Shown: one piece after another, positions 43,678-53,957 of the stretch
Layout of the letters: every line of letters begins with the position of its first letter
Numbering within the stretch: position 1 is the stretch's first letter
Assembly (NCBI GenBank): GCA_019918135.1
Contig: WBZZ01005613.1
Coordinates: 1-64,000, forward strand
Length of the DNA stretch: 64,000 nt
Reading direction: 5' to 3'
Origin: Paulinella micropora
Lineage: Eukaryota; Cercozoa; Imbricatea; Euglyphida; Paulinellidae
The notes under the pieces: generated by a model
Told to the model about the DNA's origin: nothing
Database searches by the model: none
What the model saw: the letters and a program-made list of their open reading frames with translations, nothing else
Program-made: the position numbers and the translations under genes

Positions 43678-44737
43678 TCACGGATCCACACACAGCAAAA
43701 TGAGCTGCAAGAACGCGGGCGCTCTGCCACGGGGGCACACAGCCAGCCGCAGTTGTTGTAGCAGCCCGCCCTCCCACTCGCCCGCGGCTTCCGCGCCAGC
43801 GCGCAAGTAATCTCGCTCGGCGCGCTTGCATATTGTCAGCTCGTAGTGCCGCAGTTCCGGGGTACACGCTGGATCCCATTGCAGTCCCTGCCCGGACTGT
43901 GTCATGCCCGCTAACAGGTCCTGCGGGGTCAGGGCCCCATGCAGTGCTATCGTGTGCAGCCGGGGCCACACGATTGGGCCTGTGGTGACCGGCAGCGGCA
44001 AGGCGTCGGCGCCGGGTTCGTAGATCTGCAGCTCCCGGAGCGTCGGGGCCAGCCTTTCGAAGCTAGGGCCGGACAGCACGCAGCCCTTGCAGCGTCGCAG
44101 CGACAAACGCTCGAGCGCACAGCCTGTGGTGAACAGCGCGCCCACGCCGTTCGCCCCTAATTGCACCGAGTCCAGACTCAGCTCCTGCAGGTGGGGCACA
44201 AGAGAGGTTAGCGCGGACCGCACACACATCTCATAGACGGGGCGGCACGGACCGTCGCCGTGGCAGAGCCGCAACGAAACAGACCGCAGACCGTCGCGAC
44301 CGTGCCATAGTGTCAGCAGCCCCCCTGCCGGCTGCGTCGCAGGTGACATCCAATTCCGTCACGTGCGCGTAGTACCGCAGGGCACAAGAGAGTAGTTCCA
44401 ACCTGTGTGGCTGCAGAAGGTGTCCGGGTTGGTCTCGGCAGTACGAAAGTTTGAGTGTCGTGGTCGGCTGCTGGAGGCAATCTGCACGGCGCGCGCTTTC
44501 AAGGTGGCAGGCGTCAATGTCGGCGTCGGGGTAGCACACTGTTAGCGCCCGACGCACGAACAGTTGCGGTTGCAGGTAGGGCAGTACACGAAGCTTCCAC
44601 TGCGAAGAAAGGAGCAAGAGCGCCAGCAGATCTTCGAAGGTGAGCCATAAGGTCCAGTGCGGGAAGAAAGCAGTAAGAGTGCAATCGCCACGCGCAACCA
44701 GCGCTTCCAAGCGGCGTTTTTTGTGGGTTGCAAACAT
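43678..44737 (-). pseudogene. F-box/LRR-type locus, broken (about one break)
   Basis: Starts MFATHKKRRLEALVARG. An F-box-like helix region (FPHWTLWLTFEDLLALLLLSSQWKLRV) comes first. Irregular leucine-rich repeats with Cys/Asp-type ends follow (LQELSLDSVQLGANGV, LERLSLRRCKGCVLSG, LRELQIYEPGADALPLP). It belongs with the other F-box/LRR loci of the block and probably had the same role as an adaptor for ubiquitin ligation. The 3' neighbour on the same strand (42640-43610) may have been part of it. Confidence 0.6.
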
Positions 44738-45050
44738 TTAGGAACGTGCAAGAAGCAGACAAGTTTGTGACAAGCCTAACGAAAATAACAAAAGGTGCCA
44801 GAAAGGAATGGAAAGAACGGTCCAAACACAAAGCAAATATAGAAAAAGAAGGAAGGAAAAGATTGAAAGATCAAATGTAGGAAAAAAAGGAGGAGGGCAT
44901 TCTGTCAGACAAAATTAGGGAGGGGGGGGGCCGACGGTCGGCCCTCCAACCCCTAATATTTTCTTTGTGTGCGCAGGGAAAAAAAGGTGGGGGGGGGGGG
45001 GATTTAGCACAGAGTGAAATCAACGCTGCGATTTTCCACCAAGCCACCAT
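44738..45050. other. Gap between two minus-strand genes with G9-CC motif
   Basis: G9-CC at 44922-44932 is followed by GGCCCTCCAACCCCTAATATT, which can pair back with TTAGGGAGGGGGGGGGCC, giving a hairpin. A G12 run lies at 44990-45001. No gene is seen. Confidence 0.5.
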
Positions 45051-46502
45051 TTAGTGGTGCGGCGACATTTGCCCCATGGAGTGTGGTGCGTACGCGGGGG
45101 AGTGTGGTGCGTACGATGGGGAGTGTGGCACGTACGCGGGCGACATTTGCCCCGTGGCGGGTGGTGCGTACGAGGGCGAGGACGGCATCGTGGAGGGTGG
45201 TGCGTACGAGGGGGAGTGTGGTGCGTACGCGGGCGATACCGGCACGTACGAGGGCGAGGACGGCCCCGTGGAGGGTGGTGCGTACGCGGGCGATACCGGC
45301 ACGTACGAGGGCGAGGACGGTACGTACGCGGGCTGATAAGAGGATGAATCGTGCCAGACCCCCGGGTTGGCTGGCGCCTGCGGTCGCTTCGACTGATTAT
45401 CTTGTAGGTACTCCCAGCACTGCTCAAGCAACTGTTGGGGCGTGTCCAACCCGTAGCTCTCGACCTCCACCAGCCAATTCAGCGCATCCGCCGCGTTCGT
45501 GGGTGTCTCAACCGTGACAGCGCGGCTGTGTAGCGTGCAGCGCAAACACGCGGTGCAGTGCCAGGGCCGGGCCACTACAATCGCGCCGCTGTCCTCCACG
45601 TCAAAAACCCCCGCGGGGCAGCAGGCCCACACCTCGAATCCGACCTCCGCCGACACCTGTACCTTGGACTCCAGCCGTGGCGTGATCAGGCCCTTCTTGA
45701 AGAGACCGTTCATGGCGGCCGAGCCCTTGGTAGCCCAACATTTTAGGTACAAGCTCTCCCCTGGCAGCAAATACGCTAAGACGGTCCTGGCCAGACCCGG
45801 CGCTACGGCAATCCGGGCTCCCGTGACAGAGCGCAGTTCACTTAGGTAGACTGGCTTGACTCCCAGCGCCTCTAGCAGCGCCTCGAGTTGTTCGTCACAG
45901 AACAAACCTGCCTCGGACTGTCGGGTCTCCAACTCCACGTGCAGATCGTCGTCGGGTGCCAGTGACAACGACCGCAGCACGCGAGCGTATAGTTCCGGCT
46001 CGCGTTCCCGTAGCAAATCCCGCCAGACAGAGTCGTCGCGCCGGGGCGGACGTGCGGAATCTGACACAGCGCGTAGTTCTTTGGGACTTGGCGCGTGGCG
46101 TTTATTGTTCTCCGCAATGAGCTCCAGGGCCAGACTGTTGCGTGAGGTGAACCGGGAAGGCAACGTCTGGTCTAGCGGGAGCACCTCCATGCGCCGCAGC
46201 CGGCTGGCATCTGTCTGAATCTGTACGTTCTTGAGTATCTGCAAAACATCCAAGTTCCCGCAAAAGCCGACAGGCTTGCTTTTGCCCTCGGCACTGCTCC
46301 ATTCCGGGTAAGTAATGCGGAGCGTATAGGTGTTGTCGATGGCTTCTAGGAAGGCTTGCGGCAACAACATGGATCGTACGTTCCGTAGCGCAAACAAACC
46401 GACGTTTGGTCGCGGGGGCGGGGACAGCTCCTGTACCACGACCGTCCTCAGCGCACGTCTGATTTCTTCAGTGCGGTACTTACTCCAGGCCGCGCTGATC
46501 AT
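45051..46502 (-). CDS. RPB3/RpoD-like RNA polymerase subunit with C-terminal CTD-like heptads (looks whole)
   Basis: About 483 residues from MISAAWSKYR at 46502. The middle and C-terminal parts resemble the alpha-like subunit RPB3/RPAC1/RpoD. RFTSRNSL matches the VTSRDL strand. LLPGESLYLKCWATKG matches the KLRKGQELRLRAYAKKG strand. CCPAGVFDV followed by CTACLRC recalls the Cys cluster of archaeal RpoD and RPAC1. LVEVESYGLDTPQQLLEQCWEYL matches the YNVESCGSLRPETIV... dimerisation helix. After a short linker the last 95 residues are about ten heptads of the type YVPVSPA, YAPHSPS and YVPSSPS, close to the YSPTSPS repeats of RPB1. Viral RPB3 homologues are known in giant viruses; CTD-like repeats on this subunit are not something I know of. 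The assignment is by motif order. Confidence 0.6.
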   Translation of the reverse strand: MISAAWSKYRTEEIRRALRTVVVQELSPPPRPNVGLFALRNVRSMLLPQAFLEAIDNTYTLRITYPEWSSAEGKSKPVGFCGNLDVLQILKNVQIQTDASRLRRMEVLPLDQTLPSRFTSRNSLALELIAENNKRHAPSPKELRAVSDSARPPRRDDSVWRDLLREREPELYARVLRSLSLAPDDDLHVELETRQSEAGLFCDEQLEALLEALGVKPVYLSELRSVTGARIAVAPGLARTVLAYLLPGESLYLKCWATKGSAAMNGLFKKGLITPRLESKVQVSAEVGFEVWACCPAGVFDVEDSGAIVVARPWHCTACLRCTLHSRAVTVETPTNAADALNWLVEVESYGLDTPQQLLEQCWEYLQDNQSKRPQAPANPGVWHDSSSYQPAYVPSSPSYVPVSPAYAPPSTGPSSPSYVPVSPAYAPHSPSYAPPSTMPSSPSYAPPATGQMSPAYVPHSPSYAPHSPAYAPHSMGQMSPHH

Positions 46503-46810
46503 GGCTGTTTCTTCCTCCCAGCTTTTTTTCGGCGGGGGGATTTCTGGATGATACAAAATGAACAAGGTCTGGCGTCTGTAGCCTTTTTTCTGTGTTGTCG
46601 TAATGTAGGGGGGGGGGGCGGGAAAAGGAAATGAGGGGGGGGGGAAGAAAAAGGAGAGAATTCGCAAGAGAAATGGTGAGGACGGAGGGGGGGGGGGGGG
46701 GGGATCAAAAAATTGGAATTGTGGTTTTTGTTTTTAATGATCACCAAAGAAAGGCAGATTGAAAAAAAAAACCGCTCACTGCGAGCTTTTTGTTTGTCCT
46801 TTCCTTTTTT
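46503..46810. other. Gap with G runs
   Basis: G9, G10 and G18 runs at about 46609, 46636 and 46686 and an A9 run near 46760. It lies directly upstream of the RPB3-like gene and so would include its promoter. Confidence 0.5.
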
Positions 46811-47616
46811 TTACTGAGAGTGGTTCAGAATGGCGGACTGGTCCAGAAACAAGTGCTGGACCCCGTCAACTTCCCGCCAGCGCCAACGGAGTTTATGGAG
46901 CCACGGCCTGACGATTGGCTGGCTAAAGCCAGTTACGATTGATTCAGGTAGGGATTGAAGGGCCCAGTCGCAATAGTCCGTCGAACCACCCACAGTCCTC
47001 ATTACCGATCGCTGCAATAGTACCCCCCGCTCCACCTGTACCAAACCTTGGCGGCACAATTCTATCCACTTGCAAGACACGTCACGGTAACAGAGCACGC
47101 ACAAACGGTGCGGGGCTATGCCCCGCAACAGATTGTAGCTCTCAGCCGCCATCTTCATAAACCTGTATTTACCTTTGTTGTCGGCCTGCGTGCGCATGTA
47201 CTTTAAGAAGTTGTTTTCCTTGGCGTTGGGTTGCAGCATGAATTCTCGTAGTAGTTGTAGATCCATAATTCCTCAGCCGAAAACTGCATCAACAAGGGGC
47301 CTGGTGGCGCCTTCCGCCCAGAAATTGCATCAACAGGCCTCTCGCGCAAGGTCTGTGAATATGCCAAGCACTGCCTGCCTCGCTTGCAGGAGTACATGCC
47401 CAAGAGCGACACGCGTAAGTTAGAGGAGTCCTCGGCCGCGCTCAGCCGCGGCAAAAACTCGAGCGGGCGACTGATGACCTGCGCTTCCAGCGCCGCCTGC
47501 CTGCTCACATCCCGGCTGTAGTCGGCCAGCCCGGCAACCCCACCCTGTACGTAAAGAACCGGCGCTGGACGTAGGAGCTCGAGGTATGTCAGCGCTGGAT
47601 ATTCGGACTCGCTCAT
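46811..47616 (-). pseudogene. Unrecognised gene, broken (about one break)
   Basis: A minus-strand locus starting MSESEYPALTYLELLRP. The N-terminal part is helical (SRDVSRQAALEAQVISRPLE). The later part contains a Cys-bearing segment (LCVLCYRDVSCKWIELC) and ends near FLDQSAILNHSQ. No known domain is recognised. It lies between the RPB3-like gene and the RING gene, all on the same strand. Confidence 0.5.
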
Positions 47617-47973
47617 GACATTTGCGGAGCTGTGATTTTGTTGGGCTTTCTTTCTTTCTCTCTCTCTTTCTCGCTCTCTCTTTCTCGCTCTCCCCCCCCC
47701 CCCTCTCATCCCTTGTCCTTCTTTTTTTTTTCTCTTCACCTCCTTCCCTTGCTTTTTTTTGGTGGTGGAAAAGGAGATTTTGACAAACGTTGGAGAGCAA
47801 AGAAAAGAATGACAAAGAGGGGGGAGGGCGGATTGCACGAGGGAAAGGTGGTTAAGCAAGCTCCTCAGCTGACATTTTTTTTCTCTTCCCATACCCCGCC
47901 CCTCCCGTTTCCCCCCCAACCTTTGCCCTTAAACTTCGAAGGCGTTTTTTTTTGGGGGGGGGGGAGGGAAAAT
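47617..47973. other. Gap with CT and homopolymer runs
   Basis: CTCT/TTTC-rich stretch 47645-47690, C11 near 47693, T9, and G9 near 47957. No gene. Confidence 0.5.
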
Positions 47974-49600
47974 TTAAATGACTGCATCTATGACGGCGCG
48001 GCACAGCGGACATGTAACAAGCTGTGCGGCACACCCCCCGCATATCTGCGTATGGTCGCAGGGTACTAGCCGCACTAGCTCTGTACATTCATCGAGGCCG
48101 GGCTCGCCCAGGCACACTACACAAGAATCACACTGGCTTTGCAGCAAGCTAAGCCAAGTAGTCAGTTTTGTGCGCAGCTCGTCGAGCGCGGATAGCGCGG
48201 CAGCAATGCCTTCCAGATCTTCCGCGTCGCCCCAGCCCCGCGGCTCTACGGCCCTTATGAGACCGACAAATCTGCCGGAGCTCGTCAACGTGCCAAACAA
48301 TGAGTCACAGCGATAAGGGCCTGCGGGAGCGGCCTCGTTGTCATCATAAAGAGTGTTGGTGGCCGTGTCCTGGCTACCAACACCAAATTCTGCCGTCGGC
48401 GCGCCGATCTGAGGTTGGAGGGGCGTGCCAACGTGCTTTTTGCGGTCGCATTTCATTTGCGTGTTACAGCCTACCAGAGTGTGCCAGTCGAAATCGACAC
48501 TCAGTTGTTGCAGAGTCTTGAGCAGCGACGCGGGCGATTGGATGCCCTTATCACAGATCTTTTGTCTGATCGTCTGCCAGCGCCTGTAGGGCTCCCGGAA
48601 AGCGTGGTCCCAACGCTGGAGCCAGGCGGCGGCCGGCGCACTTAGCGTCGTTAACAACGTTGCCAACGTTAGCACCGACGGCAGCGCCTCCAACCGCAAC
48701 AACAAGTCGTCGTCCTCAATAAAGTACACACCGCAGAACGCTAGTTCCCATAACGTTTGCGTCCGGCGTTTGTGCACGGGCCTCGGCTCGGAGAGCAGAA
48801 AATAGTGTAACAGCACGGGCGAACGTGCGAACACGGAGGCCGCGGCCCAGCTGTCGTCACACAAACGCAGCAGCTCCGAGGCATCGGCCAGCGCGGCCAG
48901 GACGGTGCTGCGATCTAATTGCAACAGAGACGTGTCAAGCGCAGACACGACAGCGACAGCGCACGGGAAGTCGGGCCCCTCGTCCGCACATCTAAGCAGC
49001 CCCAGGCGTTCTAGCAAGGTAAGCAACAGTGCCTCGAGCGTTGGCGCTCGGTTACGCCACAGCATGCCCGCGACACTTAGCCAGGTAACAAAGTCGACTG
49101 GACTGATCACTGAAGGGTGTGCCAGCACAATCGCTGCGACGCGTAACGCAGCGGCGTTGCGTCGCGCGTGCAAGAGCGTCCTTACCAAACGTGCTGCCTG
49201 CTCGTCGTGCCGCTGGCCTCTCTCTGTTTGTAAAAAAGACCATAAAGGCTGCAGTGCCTCCGTCGACGCGTTCTTCTTGTGACAGGGCGCCAAACAGCGA
49301 CGACAAGCTCTCACACAGTGGCCCCAGGTGCGACCGACCGCCTTCAGTAGTGGCCGACAATACTCGCAAGTGCGCGAGCACTTCGTGTATACAGTGGGGA
49401 CGCTGACGCGCCAGTGCTCCGAGCAAGGGTAGGTAGGCGCCCCGCAGTCCCCCGCTCCAGCACAAGTATAATAGCCATTTGCTGTGCACAACCCGTTCTG
49501 CAAGCACGGTTCCCGTATCAGAAGACGTGACGCAAGCTAGCGCCTCTTCGTGTAGGCACGTTTCGTTCTCGTGCTTGCATTCCGCACAGACGTTCTGCAT
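47974..49600 (-). pseudogene. RING-finger protein (E3 ubiquitin ligase type), broken (about one break)
   Basis: A minus-strand locus starting MQNVCAECKHENETC with a Cys/His-rich N terminus. A long helical middle follows (LLALLLTLLERLGLL-like and LLRLEALPSVLTLATLL segments). The C-terminal RING of C3HC4 type has CVVCLGEPG, then CDHTQICGGCA, then CPLC about 10 residues from the end. Such C-terminal RINGs recruit E2 enzymes and are common in giant viruses and in poxvirus/baculovirus IAP-like proteins. It fits the F-box/LRR and Kelch loci of the block as another tool to alter host ubiquitination. Confidence 0.7.
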
Positions 49601-50080
49601 CTCCTCTGCTTTTTTTTCTGCTAACGCTGCTGAGCTTAGGTACCCCAAAAAAAGTCTGGACGAATTAAAAACAAAAAAACAGTTGGAAGGAGAAAAAATG
49701 GGCAAGAAAAAAAAGGCTCGGCCACGGAGAGAGGGAAAAAACGAAACAAGAGAGAGTAACAGGTAAAGCAAAAAAACTCTAGGCAGGGGAGGGGGCCGCC
49801 GAAGCTCTTTTTTTTTGTTGGCAAACCACAAGGCACGACGTGTGTCGTGCCTCAAACCAATTTAGCAATGTACAGATATAGACAGGATAGGGAGAAATAG
49901 AGCGCGGGGGGGGGGGGGGAGAAGGGGAACGGGCGGGGGGAGAAGAGGCGAAAGAATAGAGGAGAAGAAAGGCGGCCCCCCTCCCCCTCGTCGCAAAAAA
50001 AAAGACTTGTCAAGCGCTTTTTTGGATCTAGAATGTGGGGGGGGGGGAGGGCAGGAAGCCGCCAAAAAAAAGAAGTTCCG
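49601..50080. other. Divergent gap between the RING and F-box/LRR genes
   Basis: A-rich (A8-9 runs), G13 near 49906, GG-C6 at 49974-49981 and G11 near 50038. No gene. It must contain both divergent promoters; no conserved motif beyond the homopolymers is evident. Confidence 0.5.
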
Positions 50081-51180
50081 ATGCAAAGGCGTGGACGTCG
50101 TCACCCCCGCGGAAAACGTCCTCGTGAGCTGGTCGTGGTTGTGCTCAGCTTCCTAGAGCACCGACATTTGTTTGCGCTGCTGGGTGTGTCCAGCACGGGC
50201 CTGTGGGGGCACAGCCTCCTCCGTTGGCCCGCGCGGCTCGAGCTGCCTTGCTTCCCGACCGCCGCGGGGCTCCAGACGTTAGCACGGCATGGCAGTACGC
50301 TCGGTCCGGTGACCGTCAACTCGCTGCTGACGGGGCCCGCGTCACCCGCCGAGTGCGCGCGCCACTTCCCCTGTACCACAAGCCTGTGCGTTATCGGCTG
50401 GCAACACACTGCTGGCCTAGCCGCCATGCCGTTACCGCAGCTGCGGGATCTGACGCTAGATTGTTGTGACCTGAGCTCCGTACCCTTGCTTACCATTTTT
50501 GGACCCCTACGGCATCTGCACACCCTGCGGCTTCACTGCTGTCGCGGCATACACAATCTGTGCTTTCTAGCGCACCTGCGCGGACTGACCCGCCTAGACC
50601 TTAGCGGTTCGTTCTTTGAACAAACCGAGTACCTGCGCTTCACGACGATCGCGCGGAATCTGACCGAATTCTGGGCGCCCGATGGTTGGCGCCCAGATGT
50701 TTGTCTGAACGGCCTGCAGAACCTACGGGCGCTGCACTTGCCACTGTCGCGTCGCTTTGATCACACCATGCTCGTGCACCTACGACGCCTGCGCGGATTG
50801 AAAGAACTGTCGTTAGTATACCGGGCCTCTACGCCACAGGAGCTAGGAGAGCTGCTGGTGTTTGTCAAGGAAATGAAGCTGTGCAAGCTGGCGCTGGAAT
50901 CGGCAAGACCCTCGAATGCCTGGCTGCAAGTGGACAACCGTCTCTGGCAGGGCTGTGCGCTAGAGGAACTCGTGCTCACGAATGCCGAACTGCCTTCACT
51001 CAGGCCTCTGGCGTGCTTGCCCAGGCTGCGATCACTGGAGCTCAAAGCACTCAGCCTGCATTCGCTCAAGGATATGCCTGAGCGGCTGGTCCGACGGTTC
51101 TCGCCCGCAAATTGGTCAGGCCCCGACAGCCTCCTGAATCTGTCCATTCGTTTCGGCAGGCCCCGACATTTTTGGCGCGC
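50081..51180 (+). CDS. F-box/LRR-type protein
   Basis: Starts MQRRGRRHPRGKRPRELVVV. An F-box (RELVVVVLSFLEHRHLFALLGVS) is directly followed by leucine-rich repeats (LRDLTLDCCDLSSVPLL, LHTLRLHCCRGIHNLCFL, LTRLDLSGSFFEQTEYL, LKELSLVYRASTPQEL, LRSLELKALSLHSLKDM). Similarity to LRR sequence ends near 51170. The frame remains open further, to 51760, but that part overlaps the opposite-strand gene and has no coding character, so the true C terminus is uncertain. Same presumed role as the other F-box/LRR genes. Confidence 0.7.
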
Positions 51181-51339
51181 GAGTGTGGCTTCCTTTTCCT
51201 CCTACAAAAAAAAAGCGGCCTATTGCTGCCCAGTAAATTCCTTCTTCACCCTTTTTCCCCCTTGCCTTTTCCTGCCTGAAAGTGTCTTCTTCTTTTTTAA
51301 AACCAGAATTTCTTTTAATACTAAGAAGGCCCCCTTTTT

Positions 51340-53290
51340 CTATTTACCTCCGGGCTCGTACACTGCTTTTGACAACTCGAGAAACTGTCTTTTGAGATTA
51401 TCTGTCTGTGTTCGTATATCGTCCAAGCGTTCTTGTGAGTGTCTGACACACCTTCGTACGTTTTTTAGTTGGGCTTTTTCTGTTTCGATATTCTTTCTGA
51501 GCTCTGTACACTCGCTGTCAAGTTCATTTTTCTTCCTTGTCAAGGCTCTTATCAATTGCTTCAGATGTTTAATCTGTTTGTGTAATCTTTTTTTGTGCTG
51601 GTCGGGAGCGGGGTTCGGGCCATCATCATCATCCTTGCCGTCTTCTGCGGAGTCGTTGGGACGGTCCGCGCCGGCTTCTTCTTCTTCCTCTTCTTCTTCT
51701 TCTTTCGGTGCTCTTGGAGAAAAATTTCTCGTGCCGACGGTGTTAGATTCTCTTACCTGACGGTCCGCGCCGGCTTCTTTGCGAACGTCTTCTGTTGGAG
51801 GAGGTAAAGAAGGAACACTCTTGTTGTTAGACCGTTGGTTCAATTTTGGTGTGCGATCCGCGCTTTTTGTTTCTTGGCGCTTGCCGGCAGCGCCATCACC
51901 ATCGTTGCCTTTGCGCACATCTGCTTTTGGAGAAAAATTTTCTCGTGCCGACGGTGTCAGATGCAGTCGCCGGCATGGAATAATATTCGTCCAAGTAACG
52001 GGTCGCATCCATTACGTATTGTTCGGGCGTGCTGCTCAAAAATGTCCTCTTCGCCTCCTCGAATAACTCGTATTGCGTTTCTTGTAGCTTATTGCCGACA
52101 ACATACTCGGGGCGTTTTCTCCAAGGCAACCATCTCTTTCCCAACTTGTGATTCCGTGAGCGGAGGAAGTCAACTAGGCACAATACAGTCGGCACTCGGC
52201 CAGGCATTAACGTAAGACCAACCTTAGCGTCCCGAATAAACGATTGGTATGCAAGCGCCTCGAAAGCCTCCTGGATTTGCCCTGTGTTGATTGTGGAATG
52301 TACTTGGGCCTCAAAAAAGAACCTGAACAAAACAGGCGATTCTTGCAACGCCGCAGCCAGACACCAGTGCCGATCAAATAGACACAGCCAATCCTTGGCC
52401 ATTGTGAGTGTTCCGAGACTTCCGACTGGTCCGACATCAGGAGTGCTACTCTCAGGATACTCGTGATCCGCACGCAAACTGGCACAGAGGGTATTTCGTC
52501 GGGACGAATCCGCAGCGCTTCCAGCAACTCGCAAAGCAGATGCTCTCTCGCCCGACTTTTTGAGAGTCTTTTTCTCTCGGAAGCATTCTTGGCCTGCAGC
52601 TCCGACAGGACCGAGTTTATGGCAGTGCTGTCTTCGTATGATCCTGTAGACAAGAGCTGCGCAAAAATCTGGCACGCCAGCCTGAACCAGGAGAACCAGA
52701 CCAGAACAAACCCAAAGCCCGTCTGCCCGCTGAACTCTACCTCGGCCAACTTGGCCGATATTTCGTCTGTCCTCCTATTTTGCCAATCTTTTGCAAAGTA
52801 GCTAGCTGGACACAGGAGCTTCTCTACCTTTTGAGATAAGCTCTTAGCTTTCTTCTCTATGCTTTCAGTGCCTAGAATGACCCCGAGCTTATACCAAAAG
52901 AGTTCAATTCCAGTCTCACTGGCAATTTTGTCTTCCTTGCTACGCCTGAAAACCATATTTATCAAGTAGAAAGCATGGTCTAATATGTCATGCAGCACGA
53001 ACTTCTTGTCTTGTTTTGAATCAATGGATATGAACATTGGGCCGGTTTCATCATCACCGCAAAACAATCGTCGTCAAAAGGTGGCCCCGCCCCATTCCAG
53101 GCAGCCACTCCTTCTTAAGTACTTCATGTGATCTTCGAGCAACCCTTGCTTTTTTTGCAGAAGGTTGTTTATGTACCGGACTGCAACGCTTAGACCGTTG
53201 GGGTCGTGTTGTAGCTTGAACAATACCTAGGCCTCTTTGGACCAGCTTTGAGTCAACGAGGAATCTTGTTGTTGCGTTTTTTGGCTCATT
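51340..53290 (-). pseudogene. Unrecognised gene with acidic stretch and C-terminal coiled coil, broken (about three breaks)
   Basis: Minus-strand coding-like sequence with an N-terminal alpha-helical region (FVLHDILDHAFYLINMVF, FVLVWFSWFRLACQIFAQLL), a middle part (MAKDWLCLFDRHWCLAAAL), an acidic poly-Glu run, and a C-terminal coiled coil of about 80 residues (LIRALTRKKNELDSECTEL). The SARENFSPKADVRK-type segment and its DNA recur two to three times at 51690-51960 as imperfect repeats of about 100 bp. No family is recognised. Confidence 0.45.
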
Positions 53291-53423
53291 TTTTTTTAGA
53301 AAGAACAAGTAAAAATTCTTTAGGACGACAACTAGAACTTTGTTAAACGTTTTTTTCTGCCTTTTTTTTTGTTTCGGCCCCCCCCCTCCTTTTCCAAAGA
53401 GGAAGAGCAACAAACAAAAAACA

Positions 53424-53496
53424 AGCTGCGAGGGAATGTGGGGGGGGGGGCGGAGAGTTTTTCAAGCGCCCCACCCCCCCACATTCCCTCGCAGCT
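53424..53496. repeat. Perfect 23-nt-arm hairpin with G/C runs
   Basis: The left arm AGCTGCGAGGGAATGTGGGG (extending into the G run) at 53424-53446 pairs exactly with CCCCACATTCCCTCGCAGCT at the end of 53474-53496, with a loop of about 27 bases. It is the clearest of the G-run hairpins and sits directly before a Kelch remnant. Confidence 0.8.
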
Positions 53497-53507
53497 GACG
53501 GTACACT

Positions 53508-53648
53508 GAGTTGTACGTGCTGGGAGGCACTGACAACGACAAGGAGCCCTTGGCCAGCGTAGAGCACTACAACGAGCAACAAAACGAGTGGCGGTTTGTG
53601 GCTAGGCTGCCTGTCGCTCTCACCAATGCCGGTTGCGCCGTGGCTTAA
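53508..53648 (+). pseudogene. Kelch-repeat remnant
   Basis: A 46-residue open stretch with no start codon reads ELYVLGGTDNDKEPLASVEH, then YNEQQNEWRFVARLP, then NAGCAVA and a stop. It has the YVLGG, SVExYxxxxNxW and LPxxxxxAGCAV signature of one Kelch blade. Only the last blade of a Kelch (probably BTB/Kelch-type) gene remains. It abuts the hairpin at 53424-53496. Confidence 0.65.
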
Positions 53649-53957
53649 TAAGAACAACAAGCACGTTCAGACACCCCCGAGTTTATGGTTTTTGCAGCAA
53701 ATTGGTTTTATTAAAAACGAAAGGGGGAAACAACACGAATGAAAAAGGGGGGGGGGGAGGGGCTCGGCCTCGTGGAGGAAGGGGGGGGGGGGGGAGGGGG
53801 CGGGGGCTCTGTTCTGTCCTTGCGCTGTTTCGCAGCTTGGGGGTTTTTTTTTTCTGCTGCTCTTGATATTAAAAAAGCCGTAATCTTGTTGGGCGGCCTG
53901 GCAGACAATTTTACAACGCTCAGCTGCCGGAGTTAGGCCTCTCTCTGTGCACACCAG
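53649..53957. other. Gap with G10-14 runs
   Basis: G runs near 53749 and 53781-53792, otherwise A/T-rich. No gene is supported. Confidence 0.45.

Noticed and set aside
51180-51760. C-terminal extension of the F-box/LRR protein
   Set aside because: The frame is open but has no LRR pattern, overlaps the opposite-strand gene and reads as its antisense.
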